A DNA stretch of 64,000 nucleotides, from contig NZ_CAMFJS010000004.1 in assembly GCF_945956965.1 (NCBI RefSeq), forward strand, positions 62,001 through 126,000, given 5' to 3'. Below the pieces are notes generated by a model, which saw only the letters and a list, made by a program, of their open reading frames with translations, was not told where the DNA came from and did not search any database. The position numbers and the translations under genes are program-made. Shown piece by piece: positions 7,996-17,945 of this stretch. Every line of letters starts with the position of its first letter. Position 1 is the stretch's first letter. This stretch comes from an uncultured Roseateles sp. (lineage in GTDB: Bacteria > Pseudomonadota > Gammaproteobacteria > Burkholderiales > Burkholderiaceae_C).

Positions 7996-10371
7996 ATGAG
8001 CGGGGCCGGGTCTCTGAGGCCTGGCGCAGAGGCCGATCCCCTGGCCGCGCGAGCCCTGCAGATCGGCGAATGGCAGGCCGATCCGGCCTTGGACGAGTTG
8101 CGCCGGGGCGAGCAAGTGCTCAAGCTGGAGCCGCGCAAGATGCAGCTGCTGATGGCCTTGGCGCGGCGGCCCCAGCAGCTGGTGACGCTGGATCAACTGC
8201 TGGATGAAGTGTGGGCAGATCTGATCGTCACCCCGAGCTCGGTGTACCAGTCGATCTCGCAGCTGCGCCAGGTTTTGGGTGACGATGCCAGCCACCCGCG
8301 CTACATCGTCACCGTGCCGCGCAAGGGCTATCGCCTGGTGGCCGAGGTCAGCGAGGTGGTGGCCGCTGCCACCCCGGCGCCGGCGCCGCTGCCACCTGGG
8401 TCTGAGCCCAAGCGGCGCGCGAGCGATCAGGGTCTGGCGCCACCCGTGCTGCCTGCCCAAGCTATTCCAGCTAGTCCTCCAGTCCCTCCTGCCTCACCGG
8501 CCCCAAGCCGGCGTCTGCTGCTAGTCGGCTCGGCGGCCGCGGCGGCCTTGCTCGGCTCAGGTGGCTGGTGGGCTTGGCAGCGTGCCGCGCGCATGCCGGC
8601 CGGTGACATCACCCTGGCCGTCCTTCCTTTTGATGACGTCTCGCCCAAGGCGCTGGAGCAGCCGCTGGCTGACGGCCTGGCCGAAAGCGTGATCGGCGCG
8701 CTCTCGCGCCATCAGCAGATTCGGGTGGCTGCCCGCGCCACCTCCTTTCAGTTTCGCAGTGCTCAGGCCCTGGCCCCGCAGGCCAAGCAGCTGGCCGTGA
8801 CCCATGTGCTGTGGGGCGAGCTGCAGCGCTGGCAGCAGGGTTTGCAGCTCAAGCTCAGCCTGTACCGTGCGGTGGACAGCGAAGTGCTCTGGCACCAGGT
8901 GCTGGAGTCGCCGGCCGCAGCCCTCGGCAGCCTGGCTCTCAGCGTCGCCAACGCCGCCTTGCAGGCCTTGGGTGTGGCGCCGCTGCCCGCCAGCGCGGCG
9001 CCTGTGCCAGCGGCCGATGCCTATGAGCTTTATCTCTTGGGCTTGCGCCATCAGCGCAGCGCTCAGATCGAGGGCATTTTGAAGGCGCGCGCCTATTTCC
9101 AGCGCGCCATTGATAGTGATCCCGGTTTTGCCCTGGCCTATGTGGGGCAGGCCGCCACCTGGATTGCTGAGTATCACTACGGCAGCGGCCTGAGCTTTCG
9201 CGCCATGGATGCGCGCGCGCAGCCGCTGATTGATCGCGCCTTGCAGCTGGACCCCGAAGCCCCGCTGGCCCTGGGACTGCAAGGCCACTTGAAGGCCAAC
9301 CTCAGCCAGCATGAAGAGGCGCGGCGCTGGTTGACTCGGGCGGTGGAAAAGGCGCCCAGTGACGCCAGTCTCTTGAACTGGTCCGGCAGCAATGAAAGCG
9401 ATGACGGCTGGCCGGCACGCGCCCAGCCGTTTTTCACCAAGGCGGCGCAGCTGAGCCCTTTGACGGCGCAGATCCAGCACCGCGCAGGCTTGGCGGCCAT
9501 CCATGCCGGGCAATACGAAGCCGCGCAGGCGGCGTATCAGCGCGCCATCGCCCTGGCGCCGCAGCATGCCAATGGGCATTGGGGACTGGGCATTCTTGGC
9601 TATGCGCGTGGCCGCTTGGCGGATGCGGTGCTGGGCTATCGCAAGGCGCTCTTGCTGGACCCCAAGCGCGAGCATCTCTGGAAGCAATTGGCCTGGCTAT
9701 ATCTGGATCTGGGCTTGAGCGAGGAGGCGCAGAAGGCATTTGCCCAGTTCCAGGCCTTGAGCGCTACGCCGGTCGCCGCGCGCATGCAGGCAGCCATGCA
9801 GTGGGTGCAAGCCAATGACCCGGTGGCCTTGGCTGAGGCTTTGCGGACACTGCCCTTGAAGCCGGCGCAGTTGACGGCCGAACGCGATGCCGTGATCGAC
9901 GCCGCGCTATTGCACTTGTTATTGGGGCAAAAGGAGGCCGCGCTGAAGACGCTGGAGTCGGTGCTCGGGCTGGTCTTGGCTGACCCGGTGCCGCTCTACA
10001 ACAACTGGCTTTGCTTCCAAGGCCAGCACATCTGGCTCGACGTGGCCACCATCTACAGTGCCGCAGGGCAGCGAGACAAGGCCGAGCCCTTCATCGAGCA
10101 AGCCTCCGGCTTCATCGAACGCTATGTCCGCCAAGGCAATGTTTGGCATGCCACGGGCTACCACCGCGCCCGCATCGAAGCCTTGCGTGGCCGGCCGGAG
10201 CCGGCCTTGGCGGCGCTGGAGGATGCCTATCAATTGGGCTGGCGGCGCGGCTGGTGGCTGGCCCAGGACCCGGCGCTGCAAAGCCTGCGTGAACTGCCTC
10301 GCTTCAAGGCGGTGCTGGCCCGCATCGAGCAGTCCCTGCAGGTGCAGCGCGACAAGCTTTTGGTGGCTTGA
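7996..10371 (+). CDS. Membrane-anchored winged-helix (CadC-like) regulator with TPR repeats
   Basis: A 791-residue one-component regulator. Residues about 20-115 form an OmpR/CadC-type winged helix (LEPRKMQLLMALAR, VYQSISQLRQVLG, PRYIVTVPRKGYRLV). A Pro/Ala-rich linker leads to a single transmembrane helix (about residues 172-192, RRLLLVGSAAAAALLG then WW). The rest is an envelope domain with a TolB-N-like region (ITLAVLPFDDVSPK) followed by tetratricopeptide repeats. This layout lets a periplasmic signal control DNA binding without phosphorylation. It is divergent from the PEP-CTERM gene, a plausible but unproven target. Confidence 0.85.
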   Translation: MSGAGSLRPGAEADPLAARALQIGEWQADPALDELRRGEQVLKLEPRKMQLLMALARRPQQLVTLDQLLDEVWADLIVTPSSVYQSISQLRQVLGDDASHPRYIVTVPRKGYRLVAEVSEVVAAATPAPAPLPPGSEPKRRASDQGLAPPVLPAQAIPASPPVPPASPAPSRRLLLVGSAAAAALLGSGGWWAWQRAARMPAGDITLAVLPFDDVSPKALEQPLADGLAESVIGALSRHQQIRVAARATSFQFRSAQALAPQAKQLAVTHVLWGELQRWQQGLQLKLSLYRAVDSEVLWHQVLESPAAALGSLALSVANAALQALGVAPLPASAAPVPAADAYELYLLGLRHQRSAQIEGILKARAYFQRAIDSDPGFALAYVGQAATWIAEYHYGSGLSFRAMDARAQPLIDRALQLDPEAPLALGLQGHLKANLSQHEEARRWLTRAVEKAPSDASLLNWSGSNESDDGWPARAQPFFTKAAQLSPLTAQIQHRAGLAAIHAGQYEAAQAAYQRAIALAPQHANGHWGLGILGYARGRLADAVLGYRKALLLDPKREHLWKQLAWLYLDLGLSEEAQKAFAQFQALSATPVAARMQAAMQWVQANDPVALAEALRTLPLKPAQLTAERDAVIDAALLHLLLGQKEAALKTLESVLGLVLADPVPLYNNWLCFQGQHIWLDVATIYSAAGQRDKAEPFIEQASGFIERYVRQGNVWHATGYHRARIEALRGRPEPALAALEDAYQLGWRRGWWLAQDPALQSLRELPRFKAVLARIEQSLQVQRDKLLVA

Positions 10372-10445
10372 TGCCTTGGGCCGCGCGGGGGGGTGAGGGT
10401 CAGGTCTTGCCTGTTATCCCCTGAAGGCCGCCCTCAGCGCTTCCA

Positions 10446-13214
10446 TCAGAAGGGATAAGCCGGCGAGCTGGTGTCGATGTCCATCCACTTGCCTGTGCCG
10501 GGCTGGTTGTACTTGCCAGCAGGGATGGCGTAGTACTGCAGCGGTGCCAGCGGCAGGCCCAGGTCGGCCACCGAGCCTAGCGCGGTGGCGCTGAGCGGCA
10601 TGCCGTACATGGCGAAGAATTTGCGCAGGTCGCGGCCGATGATTTTGGAGCTCAGCACATAGAGCAGCTCGTGGTTGCTGATCTTGTTGTCGGCATAGCG
10701 GCCCATGGCGTAGCGACCCTTGTTGGCGGGATCCCAGGCATTGGCCACCAGGCGGTCGCCCTTGGTCAGCAGGGTCAGGAACTCCATGGTTCGGTCGGTG
10801 TCGGGCTGCGCCAGGCCGCTGCGGTACTGGGTGTAGAGGAAGGCGAGCTGGAAGTGCACGCCACGCATCAGGTCCTGGGAGCTATTGCTCCACAGGCGCA
10901 CCATCATCTCGGCTTCTCGCTGGGCGTCGGTGCCGCCGGTGGCGCGGTTGGCCAGGATGGCGGCGTACAGGCCCGGGTAGTCGAGCGTGTGGCCGCCCAG
11001 ATCGGTTCCCAGCACGCGGGTGCCGCGCAGCATGGTGGCGCTGGCCAGGATGTTGTTATCGCACTCGACCACGCAGCCATTGCTGCCGTCGGGGGTGATG
11101 TGCATCACCCGCTGGACCGTGTTGTGGCCCAGCTCATGGGCCCAGCCCCAGCCGACGTCGATGCCGGCAAAGCCGTCCGAAGGGTTGCCGGAGCAGAGAT
11201 AGCCGCAAGTGGCGATCCAGCCGACGAAATGCTGCACGCCCGGAGCGCGGTGCAGATTGCCATCGCAGGTCCAGCCGAACTGGGTGCACAGGGCTTGCAC
11301 GCCGCTGGCCATGGGCATATTGCTGTAGCCGTTGGCGATGTGATTGCTGTCGAACAAGACACCCTTGAGCTGGTCGACCACATAGGACTTGGGATCTTTA
11401 TTGCCGATCACCGACTGCGCGTACTTGATGGTCTGCTGGATTTCGCCGCCGACAAACTTATTGGTCTGCCAGCCGAAGTCGGCGCGCTTGAGGGCGGCCA
11501 CGGCGTCGGCTATGTCGGCATCACTCATGCTGCCGCGGCTGAAGTCAAAGTGCGCGTACTTGGCGCTGCCCTTGATGCGCAGCTTGACCACGCTGCCCGG
11601 GGTGGCGCCGCTATAGCTCAGCATCAAGGGGCCGCCGAAGGGGCTGACGAAGTCCAGGCTGCTGCCCACCGCAGGCAAAGGCAGGTTGAAGGAATGCGGC
11701 CGGCGCGGGCGGGGGTAGTTCTTGTCGCTGAGCGGATTGCCCCAGGCGCGCAGATAGCTGGTTTGTAGGCCCAGCTTGGCGCCGGCAGCATCCATCACCT
11801 GCACCTGCAGGCCCTTGGCGGGCACGGCGCCGCGGCCGATCAAGGTAGTGCCGCTGGCTTGTGCAATCGTGACCTCGATGTCTTCCCAGTCGCTGGCCAC
11901 GGCCAGGGCTTGGGCGGCGGCGGGCATGTAGTCGCCCTGGCCAGCCGTGGCGGTGGTGGTGCTGCTGCGGTTGTAGACCACCCAGGAATCCGAGGCGTAG
12001 GTGCGCAAGAAGGTGGCTGGCGCGGCCACTTTGTCGATGCTGCCGTAAGTGATGCTGGGGCGCAGCAGGTCGGCGTAGAGGGTCAGCAAGCCATAAAGCT
12101 CCAAGCCCGGAGTCTGGAACACATTGACCCCACGCGACTGGTAGCTGGCCAGTTCGTTGTGCACGCGGGTGATGGCATCGGTGGGGGCGGTGTTGGCGCT
12201 GAAGTCCAGTTGCAGGGCGTCATTGCCCAGCATGGCCAGGGTGTCGCTCAGGGCTTGCAGGGAGGTGGCATTGGCCAGGCTCTGGGCCGGGGTCCGGCCT
12301 GCGCCCACGGCCACGCCAGCGGCGGGGGCAAAGTAGTTGCCGGGGTAGCCGCCCATCTCCATCTTCATCGCCGCCAGCACCGCGCGGCCGGGGTCGGCGT
12401 TGATCCAGCTCGGGTGCATATAAATCACCGGCTTGCCGGCCGCCAGATAGCTGGCCACGCGGGCTTGCAGGCGCCCGTCATCGGCCACGCCGGAGCCGAA
12501 AACCAGCAGGTCAGCGCCTTGCCAGCAGCTGTTGTCGGTGGCGATGGGGCAGGCCGTGTCTTGCGCGGTCTTGCCCAGGCGGGTGATGAAGGACTTGACC
12601 GTGGCGCTGTTGTAGCCGGCCACCGCGTACTTCAGGGTGGCGGGCAGGCTGCCCTCGGCCGCGCCGGTGACGGTCCAGGTGAAGGCGCGGGTGAAGAGCG
12701 GCAGGTGTTGCTGCTCGCGTGTGGTGCCGGCCATCCAGGCCAGCACATCGGCGCCATAAGCCATGGCGCGACCCGGGCCGACCTCGACCAGTGCAGCCAT
12801 GCCGCTGCCGTTGTCCGAGACGATGTAGGGCATGGCCTCAACCCGGCTGATGGGGCTGATGGTGATGCTGTTGCTGCTGTGATTGAGCGTGAGGTCCAGG
12901 GCCTTGCCGCCGGCGTTGTACAAGCTGCCCAGCACTTCGGCAGGACGTGTGGTCAGGCGTTGGCTGATGGCGCTGGCTTGGGCCAGCAGGGTGGCGCGGT
13001 GCTCGCTTTGCAGCCCGGCTGCGCTGCCATCCTTGAGTGCTTGGGCCACCCGGGCCTCGGCGCTTGTTGGCGCGGGGGGTGTTGGGCTTGTGGAGGTGCC
13101 GCTGCCGGAACCGCTGTCCGCCGTGCTGCCACCCCCACTGCCACCGCAGGCCGAGAGCAGCAGTGCTGCAGCCAGGGCCGTGAGGCCCCCCATCGTCTTT
13201 TTGATCTTCAACAT
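10446..13214 (-). CDS. ImpA-like (M88 family) metalloprotease, lipoprotein
   Basis: A 922-residue protein with a lipoprotein signal (MLKIKKTMGG, lipobox LSAC, Cys23) and a Ser/Thr/Pro-rich spacer. The zinc-protease motif HELGHN lies at about residues 693-698 within GWGWAHELGHNTVQR. Length, motif and motif position match the Pseudomonas aeruginosa IMPa family, secreted endopeptidases that cut mucin-type O-glycoproteins. The lipobox suggests it is held on the outer membrane or surface. Start ATG 13214 is preferred over one 24 nt upstream because GGAA lies 8 nt before it and the signal peptide then begins at residue 1. It is convergent with the TPR regulator gene. Confidence 0.84.
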   Translation of the reverse strand: MLKIKKTMGGLTALAAALLLSACGGSGGGSTADSGSGSGTSTSPTPPAPTSAEARVAQALKDGSAAGLQSEHRATLLAQASAISQRLTTRPAEVLGSLYNAGGKALDLTLNHSSNSITISPISRVEAMPYIVSDNGSGMAALVEVGPGRAMAYGADVLAWMAGTTREQQHLPLFTRAFTWTVTGAAEGSLPATLKYAVAGYNSATVKSFITRLGKTAQDTACPIATDNSCWQGADLLVFGSGVADDGRLQARVASYLAAGKPVIYMHPSWINADPGRAVLAAMKMEMGGYPGNYFAPAAGVAVGAGRTPAQSLANATSLQALSDTLAMLGNDALQLDFSANTAPTDAITRVHNELASYQSRGVNVFQTPGLELYGLLTLYADLLRPSITYGSIDKVAAPATFLRTYASDSWVVYNRSSTTTATAGQGDYMPAAAQALAVASDWEDIEVTIAQASGTTLIGRGAVPAKGLQVQVMDAAGAKLGLQTSYLRAWGNPLSDKNYPRPRRPHSFNLPLPAVGSSLDFVSPFGGPLMLSYSGATPGSVVKLRIKGSAKYAHFDFSRGSMSDADIADAVAALKRADFGWQTNKFVGGEIQQTIKYAQSVIGNKDPKSYVVDQLKGVLFDSNHIANGYSNMPMASGVQALCTQFGWTCDGNLHRAPGVQHFVGWIATCGYLCSGNPSDGFAGIDVGWGWAHELGHNTVQRVMHITPDGSNGCVVECDNNILASATMLRGTRVLGTDLGGHTLDYPGLYAAILANRATGGTDAQREAEMMVRLWSNSSQDLMRGVHFQLAFLYTQYRSGLAQPDTDRTMEFLTLLTKGDRLVANAWDPANKGRYAMGRYADNKISNHELLYVLSSKIIGRDLRKFFAMYGMPLSATALGSVADLGLPLAPLQYYAIPAGKYNQPGTGKWMDIDTSSPAYPF

Positions 13215-13445
13215 CACGCCTGTTCCAAGGAATCTCACCCGGGGAAGCGGGTGAGCGGCCTGCTGCGCACCAGGCCGGAAGCGGACTGGATTTTGGCGGG
13301 CCGGGAAGTTTCGCGTGAGCGGTGTGGGCGCTGGCTAGTTGCGCGGTCTGTCGCCCGCCTTAAGCGTGCGGTATTTCATGGAAAGCGGGAGTTTCGCAGG
13401 CTGGTGCCACCCTTAAATGGGGGGGGGCTGCTGCGGGGACTGAAT

Positions 13446-14186
13446 TCAAGCCTGCGGCTTGGCGCCGCCGGCTTCTTCTTGCTCCTTCTGCGCCTGCGCG
13501 GCTTCCATGGCGCTGCGCCACACGCGGGCCGGCACAAAGGTGCGCAGCTGTTCCATGCCGCGTGCCACCAGCTTGGGGTGCAACTCATGGCCGATCTCGG
13601 GCAGCACATCGGCCGTCACGTCGGCGCCCAGGGCCACCAGGGTGCGGGCCATGGCCACCACCGGTTGGTAAGGCACCAATTCATCCGCCAGACCGTGCAG
13701 CAGATGCAGGCTGACTTCCTTGGGCGCGTGTTGCGGCGCGCGTGCATGGCCGCCCGAGAAGGCCAGCACCCGGCCCGCCAGCTGGTCTTGCGCCTGCACC
13801 GCTTCCAGCGCCATGGTGGCGCCTTGCGAGAAGCCGGCCAGGGCGACCCGCTCCCAGCTCAGCTCGAAATGCTGGCCCCAGGCCTGGATGCGTTGCACCA
13901 GCGCGGGCAGAGCGGCGTCCAGGCGCTGCAGCAGGGTGTCGGCATCCAGCCCTTGCACATCAAACCAGGCTTGGCCGCCATCGGCCAAGGCCTCGGGGCC
14001 GTTGAGCGACACCAGCGCGGCCTGTGGATACTGCTCCCGCAAAGCCTCACGCAGCGGCGCCATGCTGGCGGCGTCGCCACCCACACCGTGCAGCAGCACA
14101 AAGCACAGGTCAACCGCGCCACTGGCCGGCAGATGGACGATGGCCGGTGGGGTTGGGGTGGCCTGGGTTTGCTTATCAGTACTCAT
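13446..14186 (-). CDS. ypfH: Alpha/beta hydrolase esterase, YpfH-like
   Basis: A 246-residue serine hydrolase of the phospholipase/carboxylesterase family. It shows the oxyanion segment LLHGVGGD, the nucleophile elbow [11 protein letters not shown], the acid in HGLADELVP and the His in [14 protein letters not shown], the GFSQGA-MALE block and overall length match Escherichia coli YpfH. It has no signal peptide and so is cytoplasmic; it should hydrolyse short-chain esters or thioesters. It is divergent from the molybdenum hydroxylase operon across an 80-bp gap containing a 13-G tract that starts 15 nt upstream of this ATG. Confidence 0.86.
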   Translation of the reverse strand: MSTDKQTQATPTPPAIVHLPASGAVDLCFVLLHGVGGDAASMAPLREALREQYPQAALVSLNGPEALADGGQAWFDVQGLDADTLLQRLDAALPALVQRIQAWGQHFELSWERVALAGFSQGATMALEAVQAQDQLAGRVLAFSGGHARAPQHAPKEVSLHLLHGLADELVPYQPVVAMARTLVALGADVTADVLPEIGHELHPKLVARGMEQLRTFVPARVWRSAMEAAQAQKEQEEAGGAKPQA

Positions 14187-14200
14187 GGTGGCGGCTTTGC

Positions 14201-14213
14201 GGGGGGGGGGGGG
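14201..14213. repeat. 13-bp poly-G homopolymer tract
   Basis: Thirteen consecutive G residues on the plus strand (C on the minus strand) lie between the divergent ypfH and iorA-like genes. Such tracts slip during replication. A second run of nine G (13419-13427) lies just beyond the ypfH stop codon. Confidence 0.9.
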
Positions 14214-14266
14214 AGAAGTTGAATTGTCGCTCCGCTATGCTGCTCAGCCCTGGAGGAGAAAAACGC

Positions 14267-14740
14267 ATGGACTTGAACGTCAATGGTCAGCCGCATACCT
14301 TGCCCGAGCACGCCCGTGACCCGGCCATGCCGCTGCTCTGGGCCTTGCGCGATGGGCTCAACCTCACCGGCACCAAATTCGGCTGCGGCATTGCGGCTTG
14401 CGGTGCCTGCACCGTGCATGTGGATGGCGTGGCGATGCGTTCTTGCGTGACGCCGCTGGCCTCGGTGCAAGGCAAGGCCATCACCACCATCGAAGCCCTG
14501 GGCAGCGACGCCCTGCCTCATGCTTTGCAACTGGCCTGGTTGGCCGAGCAAGTGCCGCAATGCGGCTACTGCCAGAGCGGCATGTTGATGGCCGCCGCCG
14601 CCTTGCTGGCCAAAAACCGCCGGCCCAGCGATGCGGATATCGATGCCGCTATCAGCAATCTCTGCCGCTGCGGCACCTACCCGCGCGTGCGCGCCGCCAT
14701 CCACCAAGCCGCCGAAAAACTGGCCGGAGGCAAGAAGTGA
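14267..14740 (+). CDS. iorA: 2Fe-2S subunit of an isoquinoline-1-oxidoreductase-like molybdenum hydroxylase
   Basis: A 157-residue subunit with both expected iron-sulfur domains: an N-terminal plant-type ferredoxin cluster ([14 protein letters not shown] plus a downstream Cys in RSCVTPL) and a C-terminal cluster (QCGYCQSGM and NLCRCGTY). It would pass electrons from the molybdenum subunit encoded next to an external acceptor. The start has an excellent RBS (GGAGGA, 9 nt upstream). The stop overlaps the GTG start of the large subunit. No FAD subunit gene is nearby, which is the arrangement of IorAB-type two-subunit enzymes. The actual substrate is unknown. Confidence 0.9.
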   Translation: MDLNVNGQPHTLPEHARDPAMPLLWALRDGLNLTGTKFGCGIAACGACTVHVDGVAMRSCVTPLASVQGKAITTIEALGSDALPHALQLAWLAEQVPQCGYCQSGMLMAAAALLAKNRRPSDADIDAAISNLCRCGTYPRVRAAIHQAAEKLAGGKK

Positions 14741-17019
14741 AGCGCCGCACCCTTCTGATCAGCGGCCTCAGCGGTGCGGCAGCCTTGCTGGTGGGCTGGG
14801 GCGCCATGGCGCCGCGCAGCCGCCTGGGCAATGCCAACACCTTGGCCGGCGTGGCCGGCGGCATCGGCTTGAATGGTTGGATCAAGATCGCCGCCAATGG
14901 CGATGTCTTGCTGGCCATGCCGCGCAGCGAGATGGGGCAGGGCGTGCACACGGCCCTGGCGCAGCTGGTGGCACAGGAGTTGAACCTGCCCTTGGCGCGG
15001 GTGAGTTTGATTGCCGCCGGCCATGAGTCGCTGTACGGCAATGTGAGCATGTTGGTGGACAGCCTGCCCCTGAGCGCCCGCAGCACCGAGCCCGGCCAGC
15101 ACAGCCGCTCGGTGCGCCTGGCGCAGTGGAGCATGGCCAAGCTGGCGCGCGAGCTGGGCATCAACGCGACGGGCGGCAGCTCCAGCGTGGCCGATGCTTG
15201 GGAGCCGCTGCGCTGGGCCGCGGCCACGGCGCGCCAGCAATTGCTGGGCGCGGCCTCGCTGCGCTGGAAACTGCCTTTGGCGGAACTGCAGCTGCAAGAC
15301 GGGCTGATCAGCCACCCCTCGGGGCCGCAAGCCGGCTTTGCCGAACTGGCCAAGGAAGCCGCGGCCACGCCGCCCGGCGAGGTCAAGCTCAGCGAGCCGG
15401 CACAGTGGCAAATGATTGGCCAGGCCGTGCCGCGTCTGGACCTGCCGGCCAAGGTCAATGGCCGCGCGCAGTTCGGCATTGATGTGCGCCGGCCCGGCCA
15501 GGTTTTTGCCGCCGTGATGCATGCGCCCATGCTGGGCGGTGCGCCCGGCGCCATTCCTGTGAATGCCTTGCTGCAACAGCCCGGCGTGCTGCGGGTGGTG
15601 CAGCTGGGGCCGATTGCCGGTGGGCAGGCGGGCGTGGCGGTGGTGGCGCACAACAGCTGGCAGGCTTTGCGCGCCTTGCAGGCCGTTGAGATGAACTGGC
15701 AGCAGCGCCCGGCCGGCGCTTTGAACTCCGCCGCCATTGCCGCCACGCTGGCAGCCCAAGCTCGCAATGCCTTCAGCCATGGCTTTGTGTTCAGCGCGCA
15801 GGGCGACGCTGCACAGGCCCTGGCCGCCGCGCCTAAGAAGATTGAAGCGCTGTACGAAGCGCCCTATCTGGCCCACGCCACCATGGAGCCGATGAACTGC
15901 ACGGCGCAGGTGCTGGACGGCAAGGTCGAAATCTGGGTTGGCACCCAGGTGCCAGGTCTTGCCCGCGCCTTGGCCGCAAGGGTGGCCGGTGTGCCGGAAG
16001 AGGCCGTCACCGTGCATGTGCAATACCTGGGCGGCGGCTTCGGGCGCCGGCTGGATGTGGATCATGTGGGCCAGGCCGTGCGCGTGGCCATGGACATGGG
16101 TGGCCTGCCGGTGCAGCTGCTGTGGTCGCGTGAGGAGGACATGCGGCATGACTTCTACCGCCCCGCCGCGGCCGCCTTCATGCAGGCCGCCTTGGGCGAG
16201 GACGGCAAGCCCCTGGCTTTGGGCCTGGGCAGCGCGGGTGACGCGATCGCGCCGCGCTGGATGGAGCGGGTCTTGCCTGCGCTGAGCGGCCCCATCGACC
16301 CGCCCGACAAAACCGCCAGCGAGGGCTTGTTCGACCAGCCCTACGCCGTGCCGCACCAGCGCATTGCCCATCTCGCCACCCATAGCGGCGTGCCCATCGG
16401 CATGTGGCGGGCGGTGGGGCATTCGCATAATGCCTTCTTCACCGAGAGCTTTGTGGATGAGCTGGCCCACGCCGCCGGGGCCGACCCGCTGGCCTACCGC
16501 CTGAGCCTGCTCAGCGATCTGCCGCGCCATGCCGCCGTGCTCAGCAAGGCGGCGGAGCTGGCCGGCTGGGGTCAGGCCTTGCCCGCTGGGCGGGCGCGTG
16601 GCCTGGCCTTGCACAAGAGCTTTGGCAGCATCGTGGCGCAGGTTGTGGAGGTCTCGCTGCAAGAGGGCAAGCCCCGCGTGCACCGCGTGGTGTGCGCGAT
16701 GGACTGCGGGGTGGTGGTCAACCCCGCCATCGTGACGCGGCAGATCGAGAGCGCGGTGATCTTCGGCCTGACGGCGGCGCTGTACGGCCGCATCGATATT
16801 CAGGACGGCGTGGTGCAGCAGCGCAGCTTCACCGACTACCCGCTGCTGAGCCTGGCGCAAACGCCGCAGATCGACACGCATCTGATGCCCAGCACTTTCG
16901 CACCCACCGGCGTGGGCGAGCCCGGCCTGCCGCCGGTGGCGCCGGCGTTGGCTAATGCTTTGTTTGCATTGACCGGTCAGCGCCTGCGGCGTTTGCCCTT
17001 GACCTTGCCAGAAAAATGA
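14737..17019 (+). CDS. iorB: Molybdopterin-binding subunit, xanthine dehydrogenase/IorB family
   Basis: A 760-residue large subunit. The N terminus ([12 protein letters not shown]) is a Tat-type signal with twin arginine, so the folded enzyme is probably exported to the periplasm or anchored in the membrane. Molybdopterin contacts include GGGFGRR and the [11 protein letters not shown] region. The catalytic Glu of the family lies in GVGEPGLPP near the C terminus. The GTG start overlaps the iorA-like stop (GTGA), showing translational coupling. It probably oxidises an N-heterocycle or aldehyde by water-derived hydroxylation. The co-encoded NTF2-like protein follows with an ATGA overlap. Confidence 0.88.
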   Translation: MKRRTLLISGLSGAAALLVGWGAMAPRSRLGNANTLAGVAGGIGLNGWIKIAANGDVLLAMPRSEMGQGVHTALAQLVAQELNLPLARVSLIAAGHESLYGNVSMLVDSLPLSARSTEPGQHSRSVRLAQWSMAKLARELGINATGGSSSVADAWEPLRWAAATARQQLLGAASLRWKLPLAELQLQDGLISHPSGPQAGFAELAKEAAATPPGEVKLSEPAQWQMIGQAVPRLDLPAKVNGRAQFGIDVRRPGQVFAAVMHAPMLGGAPGAIPVNALLQQPGVLRVVQLGPIAGGQAGVAVVAHNSWQALRALQAVEMNWQQRPAGALNSAAIAATLAAQARNAFSHGFVFSAQGDAAQALAAAPKKIEALYEAPYLAHATMEPMNCTAQVLDGKVEIWVGTQVPGLARALAARVAGVPEEAVTVHVQYLGGGFGRRLDVDHVGQAVRVAMDMGGLPVQLLWSREEDMRHDFYRPAAAAFMQAALGEDGKPLALGLGSAGDAIAPRWMERVLPALSGPIDPPDKTASEGLFDQPYAVPHQRIAHLATHSGVPIGMWRAVGHSHNAFFTESFVDELAHAAGADPLAYRLSLLSDLPRHAAVLSKAAELAGWGQALPAGRARGLALHKSFGSIVAQVVEVSLQEGKPRVHRVVCAMDCGVVVNPAIVTRQIESAVIFGLTAALYGRIDIQDGVVQQRSFTDYPLLSLAQTPQIDTHLMPSTFAPTGVGEPGLPPVAPALANALFALTGQRLRRLPLTLPEK

Positions 17020-17381
17020 GTGCGTTGACCCCTGAAGCCATTGTTCAAGCCCAGCTGGATGCCTATAACGCCAAGGACATTGAGCGTCTGCTGAGCCTCT
17101 ACGCCGACGACGCGCAGCAATTCGACCAAGTCAGCGGCGCGCTGCTGGCCCAAGGCTCAGCGCAGTTGCGTGAGCGCTTTGCACTGCGTTTTGCCGACCC
17201 GCTGCTGCACGCCACGCTGCTGAACCGCATCTGCGCAGGCGAGATCGTCATTGACCACGAACGTATCCGCCGCAGCTTCCCCGAGGGCCCGGGCCATATG
17301 GAGTTGGTGGCCGTTTATCAGGTGCAGGCGGGCCGCATCGCGCGCGCCTGGTTTGTGTTTGGCGCGATCACGTTGGATTGA
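17016..17381 (+). CDS. NTF2-like/SnoaL-fold protein
   Basis: A 121-residue cone-shaped fold protein. The IVQAQLDAYNAKDIERLLSLYADDA segment and the later AVYQVQAGRIARAWFVF strand are typical of the NTF2-like superfamily (steroid isomerase, SnoaL, DUF4440). Its ATG overlaps the large-subunit stop codon, so it is the third gene of this operon and may handle the product or substrate of the molybdenum hydroxylase. That role is inferred from position only. Confidence 0.78.
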   Translation: MSALTPEAIVQAQLDAYNAKDIERLLSLYADDAQQFDQVSGALLAQGSAQLRERFALRFADPLLHATLLNRICAGEIVIDHERIRRSFPEGPGHMELVAVYQVQAGRIARAWFVFGAITLD

Positions 17382-17457
17382 GTGAGTTCAGCGCTGCGGC
17401 CGCGCTTGACAGCGCCTGCCGCCATGGCCAAGCTGAGGGGATAGGGAGATCACACGA

Positions 17458-17835
17458 ATGGATTGGTTTTATACGGGCATGCGTGACACCCATGCTGCTC
17501 TGGCTTGGTTCAGCATGACGCTGTTCATGGTACGCGGCCTGGCCGTGCAGTTTGGTGCCGAGTGGCCGCTGGACAGCCGCTGGAGTGTGCTGGTCTTTGG
17601 TGCCGATACCTTGATGACGGTTTCGGGTCTGAGCCTGTGGGCCTTGCTGTACTTTTCGCCCTTTCGGGATGCCTGGTTGGCGCTCAAGTTGCTGGCGCTG
17701 GTGGGCTACACCGTCTGCGCTTATCTGGCCATGGGCCGGGGCGAGTTTCGCAGCCTGGCCTATCTGGGCGCGCTGCTGATGCTGGCCTACATGATGGGTT
17801 TGTCTTACACCCGCGAGCCCTTGCTGGGCTTGTGA
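17458..17835 (+). CDS. SirB2 family integral membrane protein
   Basis: A 125-residue protein with four predicted membrane helices (about 15-30, 43-65, 76-92 and 97-117). DTHAALAWFSMTLFMVRG, ADTLMTVSGLSLW and AWLALKLLALVGYTV match the SirB (PF04247) pattern of a conserved His in helix 1 and Asp/Lys in later helices. The family was named for an invasion-gene regulator in Salmonella, but its biochemical function is unknown. An RBS (AGGGAG) precedes ATG 17458. It lies 76 bp after the NTF2-like gene and may be independent. Confidence 0.78.
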   Translation: MDWFYTGMRDTHAALAWFSMTLFMVRGLAVQFGAEWPLDSRWSVLVFGADTLMTVSGLSLWALLYFSPFRDAWLALKLLALVGYTVCAYLAMGRGEFRSLAYLGALLMLAYMMGLSYTREPLLGL

Positions 17836-17945
17836 GGGCCGGGCGCAAGCAGGGGCGCGCTGAGGCCACTTCTGCGCTTGCTGCGTGAACAGGGGACAAT
17901 CCAGCGCTTTGCCAATTTCAAAACGCCCTGCGCTGCCGGGGCGCG

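Noticed and set aside
13419-13427. 9-G run beyond the ypfH stop as a second phase-variation site
   Set aside because: It lies downstream of the gene and about 200 bp before the ImpA-like start, so a length change would probably have little effect. It is noted only as context for the 13-G tract.
11859-14222. 787-codon plus-strand open frame across the ImpA start region and ypfH
   Set aside because: It crosses the promoter region of one gene and runs opposite two well-supported genes. The protein is Gly/Ala/Gln-rich and has no family features.
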